Assembly: GCF_016086655.4 (NCBI RefSeq)
Contig: NC_052137.2
Span: forward strand, 37,840,007-37,904,006
Source: Lepeophtheirus salmonis
Taxonomy: Eukaryota; Arthropoda; Copepoda; Siphonostomatoida; Caligidae
Direction: 5' to 3'
DNA length: 64,000 nt
Position 1 is the first letter of the stretch. Every line of letters starts with the position of its first letter. Shown here piece after piece: positions 60,955 through 64,000 of this stretch. A program made the position numbers and the translations under genes. Below the pieces are notes generated by a model, which was given only the letters and a program-made list of their open reading frames with translations, made no database searches and had not been told where the DNA came from.

Positions 60955-61789
60955 TATCTACATAATTAATATTTCCAGAAATAAAAATGATCCATACATA
61001 GTTATTCATTAGAATAATTATACACTGAAACAAAACATCAAGCCTTGCACAGCAAGTTGATTGAAAGAATGTTTATAACTACGATGTAATTATGGGTTTA
61101 TCTGGAAAGCAAATATTTATGTTTTCATTCCTAATAATAAGGTTAAAAGATGTTTTTTATGTTCCTTTAATTAAAAATGAATATATTTGTTTTAAACAAA
61201 ATTTGTCTAAGATTTTCTTGTCCTGTAGAATAGAAACAGCATTTCCATCCGCACATTTAAAGTGTATATATACCTATTCGTGTTATTAGTTTTTTGAGGG
61301 TGCTTTTACTGAAATAATAAAGTAACACTATGTTTATTACATTATTAGAAATCGATTATTGATGGAGCATGTGAAGGAAGTTTTTCATTACATTGTCGAG
61401 AAAGTTGAAGATCTAAGCTTACTTATATCCTTTATTAGGGGGGGGGGTGCTTAATTAACTATAAAGAAAATCGACCTTACATACTCTCTAAAATCGATTT
61501 ATATTACATAAGCGAGTCGATTTTATAGGGAAACTTAATAATAATAATAAGGCCGTGTTACTTGTATAAAGCCGCTCGTAGAAGGTGTATATTTAAGTTT
61601 TATTTCACTCAAGTCGATTGAGTTAATAAGGGGGTTAATTCGTAGCTTCAATTTTATGTGAGTAGGGATGGGCAAGTGCTTATTTAATTTTGTGGATGTG
61701 GGGTTTTATTAAAGAATTACCTAAGTCCTCTTGAGATTTTAAATTTAAATAAATAACTAAATTTGATTTATGTTATGGTTAAAGAATTT
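60955..61789. other. AT-rich stretch, nothing recognised
   Basis: Contains a run of eleven G (61438-61450 region) followed by a patch rich in tcgatttt/aaaatcga words (61465-61520). No gene was found. Confidence 0.4.
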
Positions 61790-62215
61790 GGAGCATATGC
61801 GGGATTGTGCTTATTGTTTTATAACATTTGTTATACTATGGAAAAAAAATCCTTCGAAATTTCAGAACAATTAAACGTATTTTGGAGGTTCCCTAATATA
61901 TTTTTACCAACAACCATTTGTAGATTCTTTAACATTTTTCTATTATGAAAAATTACGGTCATCAATTTAACTCCTAGAGAAACTTGACAGGTAATTTTAG
62001 CAGATTATAATCATATGGTTCAAGTTTTGCTCTTATTGAAAATACAAATTATAGGTCTCACAAATCAAATTTTGTATTTTATATTAAAAATTGTGTTATT
62101 TTCATCTTTATACATCAAGAGCGAAACAAACATATCTCAAATTTTTGACATAATAAATAGTTAGTCATCATTTAAATAGCTAGAGGGGGCTTTTCCTTAT
62201 GTTAGAGTGAATAGG
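61790..62215 (+). repeat. Dispersed repeat A copy 3
   Basis: Same block order as 18435-18850: gaacaattaaacgtattttg, gagaaacttgacagg, atggttcaagttttgctctt, tattttcatctttatacatc, ataaatagttag and a final gttagagtgaatag. Both this copy and copy 1 are in plus orientation. Confidence 0.75.
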
Positions 62216-62237
62216 GTTTAGTCCTACTCACTAGTGC

Positions 62238-62510
62238 AGTGTCGGTCATTTTTTAGGACTAAAGACTACAATCCCATCCAGTTCAGAATTGGTCCGGTTC
62301 ATTTCAGAGCTGCATGCCAGTTCTAAAACTTATAAAGTTCGGTCCTTGATGACGTAAATCAAGTTTATTATTTATTTTTAAATATTAGTTCCAGCCTGAC
62401 ACTGGAACTAATATTTAAAAATAATCTTAAGGACCAGTCTCAATGACTAATAGGACCATTCTTAATACCACATTGAACTGGTCTGAATAAATATTAACTG
62501 ACACAACACT
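62238..62510. mobile_element. Foldback element of repeat C type with 22-bp core palindrome
   Basis: Ends agtgtcggtcattttttagg and, inverted, agtgttgtgtcagttaat. In the middle a perfect 22-bp inverted repeat (62373-62394 and 62402-62423; half tatttttaaatattagttcc plus ag) surrounds a 7-base loop. Outward, ggtccttgat pairs loosely with ttaaggacc, and ccagttcagaattggtcc with ggtctgaa-type words, so much of the element can fold back. No protein is encoded. Confidence 0.65.
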
Positions 62511-63009
62511 ACTCAATAAAGAAATCAATTATATGAAAAAACTAGCAAAGGGTTTCTCGGTGTTGCTCGGGTCAAGGAGGGAACAGTAAATAACATTAAC
62601 AATGTTATTCGGTGCGGGCGAGCATTATAATATAACGCCTGTAACACAGGCCCTGTAAATTAATAATAAAACAACATTATTATTTTTTTACTATTTACTG
62701 TGATTGATAATTAAAGTAAAACATGAAATTACACAAAAAAAAACCAAACATAATTAAATATAATATATTTATTAATATATAATACGAGTATATATTATAA
62801 AAATGAGGTGGAAAAAGTCTCCTCCATAGTCTTGGAATCAGAATAAATGTTGTGAACTGAATATTGAAACTAATAATATATTGCAAGCATGTTAATTAAT
62901 TTAACAGCATGCTAGACTATGACATTTAATAAAAAAAAAAAATATTTCTACTACATTTAAACTAGCATAAGTACAGGAAAATATTAAAATTATATATATA
63001 TATATATAA
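62511..63009. other. AT-rich with small hairpins and a (TA)n run
   Basis: A GC-richer patch 62540-62660 has hairpins taacatt/aatgtta (62592-62608) and gcctgtaacacaggc (62638-62652). acagtaaata at 62585 is mirrored by tatttactgt near 62692, possibly ends of a small element. 62990-63008 is (TA)n. Confidence 0.4.
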
Positions 63010-63014
63010 TTAAA

Positions 63015-63250
63015 TAAAGGAAGATATTACAAGAATAGCTCCAATGTTGATCCTAAATTCTACTCCAACAAGGACTTACAATTGTAACTCTTCAAAAAAT
63101 CCTCAAGGCTACTTTCTGTCTTTTATGAGCACCTACGAATGTTCAATCAGGTTTTGAACATTGGATTGAAGTTCCCTACTCAAGAGTTAAATTATAATAA
63201 CAATAGCTAAGGAAAAGAAAATCCATTCTTCTGATTATCAATTCCAAAAA
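63015..63250 (+). repeat. Dispersed repeat D copy 3
   Basis: gctccaatgttgatcctaaa, ctactccaacaaggacttac, aattgtaactc, tcttttatgagcac and gttcaatcaggttttgaac match the 3' half of repeat D at 15480-15620 and 53600-53740. The 5' half is missing. Confidence 0.7.
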
Positions 63251-64000
63251 AGCGGGCTAATTTAAAAATACACAACATTACCATAATTACCCCGGAACAT
63301 TAAATCAGATATTTCTAGTTCATTGTTATAAAATGTGCAATTTACATTCTCATCTAGGCCAAAAACCTTGATAATTAATTACAGGATTTATTAATAACTA
63401 GAAACTAATGTAGTACCATACCCAAAAATTTGAATACATGAGTTTTATGATAATACATGGATTAATTAACATCTGGATTAGTTGTTTCCTTTTAAAATAT
63501 CGCAACCTCTCTATTATAATCATTACTCATTATTGTTATGGTTCAATAAGTTATATTATTTTATCATCCCTTACTTAAAAATACATAAATAATTTGGATA
63601 GAAAGTTATTGTTCTTCATAGACGTGAAATATACATTTGAATTGCATAGTTCCTTGTTCCAACACTGCTGTTTATATACTTTTATTATTGTTTATATAGA
63701 TGGTACATCCGTTAAAGGCTCTTAAAAAAGTTGTTTTCAATTTTCATTTTAAACATGAATATTTAATAATAGAAACGAAATGGTCAAATGGAGAAATAAA
63801 AGGACTTACCTTAAGAAAAAATACCATTTTTAGTATATGTAAACAGAAGTGTTAATGGCTGAATGGAAAAATAACAAATTATAATTAATGGCCCAAAATT
63901 TTTTGGGGGACGATGATATTTCAAATTTTTTGAAGCTCAAACAAAAATTAGATAAATTGCGTACCTACATAAATAAGAGTAGATTGAATGGAAGTTAAGG
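63251..64000. other. AT-rich stretch, nothing recognised
   Basis: No gene or element end up to the window edge. Confidence 0.4.

Noticed and set aside
1..64000. CRISPR array, bacterial operon, phage or integron
   Set aside because: No regularly spaced direct repeats, no ribosome-binding sites, no long open frames. The composition and transposon content are eukaryotic.

Overview
This 64 kb window looks like intergenic or intronic DNA from a repeat-rich animal genome, most likely an arthropod. The background is very AT-rich. There are no long open reading frames, no prokaryotic gene arrangement, no rRNA and no CRISPR. The recognisable coding content is almost entirely dead transposons: Tc1/mariner copies from several lineages, a hAT-type transposase and the 3' end of a non-LTR retrotransposon. 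The density and style of the mariner relics recall parasitic copepods (sea lice), but that assignment is inference from memory of such genomes and nothing in the window proves it.

Layout. 0-10 kb: AT-rich filler with a mariner HTH relic (1.8-2.1 kb, minus), a truncated Tc1/mariner start (5.2-5.5 kb, plus), a mariner N-terminal relic (8.3-8.5 kb, minus) and copies of dispersed repeats B, C and E. 10-20 kb: a possible core promoter (10.07 kb), a 430-bp element with inverted ends (11.7-12.1 kb), a TA-flanked, internally deleted mariner (14.2-15.0 kb), repeats A, B, C and D, and a C-terminal mariner relic (19.0-19.3 kb). 20-36 kb: mostly filler and repeat copies, an unidentified exon-like stretch (26.1 kb), one convincing terminal exon of a host gene (28.28-28.49 kb, minus), and a 1.06-kb element with perfect 25-bp inverted ends holding a second element (30.0-31.1 kb). 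36-44 kb: a mariner N-terminal relic beside one arm of a large inverted repeat (37.2-37.95 and 42.55-43.1 kb), which encloses a second inverted-repeat element and a LINE fragment. 43.7-47.1 kb: three transposons, namely a deleted mariner abutting a long hAT pseudogene, then a second deleted mariner lineage. 47-57 kb: filler, a Cys/His-rich coding-like fragment and a worn mariner. 57-64 kb: two arrays of a ~108-bp tandem unit on either side of a nearly full-length mariner, a perfect 38-bp palindrome, hAT-like short elements, and further copies of A, C and D.

The sequences do not form a pathway. The clearest stories concern transposon evolution. Two mariner lineages are each present as two copies sharing what looks like the same internal deletion, which suggests that deleted derivatives were themselves mobilised. 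The only host gene evidence is the exon at 28.3-28.5 kb. I found no convincing new biological system; the best unexplained structures are the palindrome and foldback elements and the 108-bp arrays.

Repeat families are lettered A to G for use within this report only.
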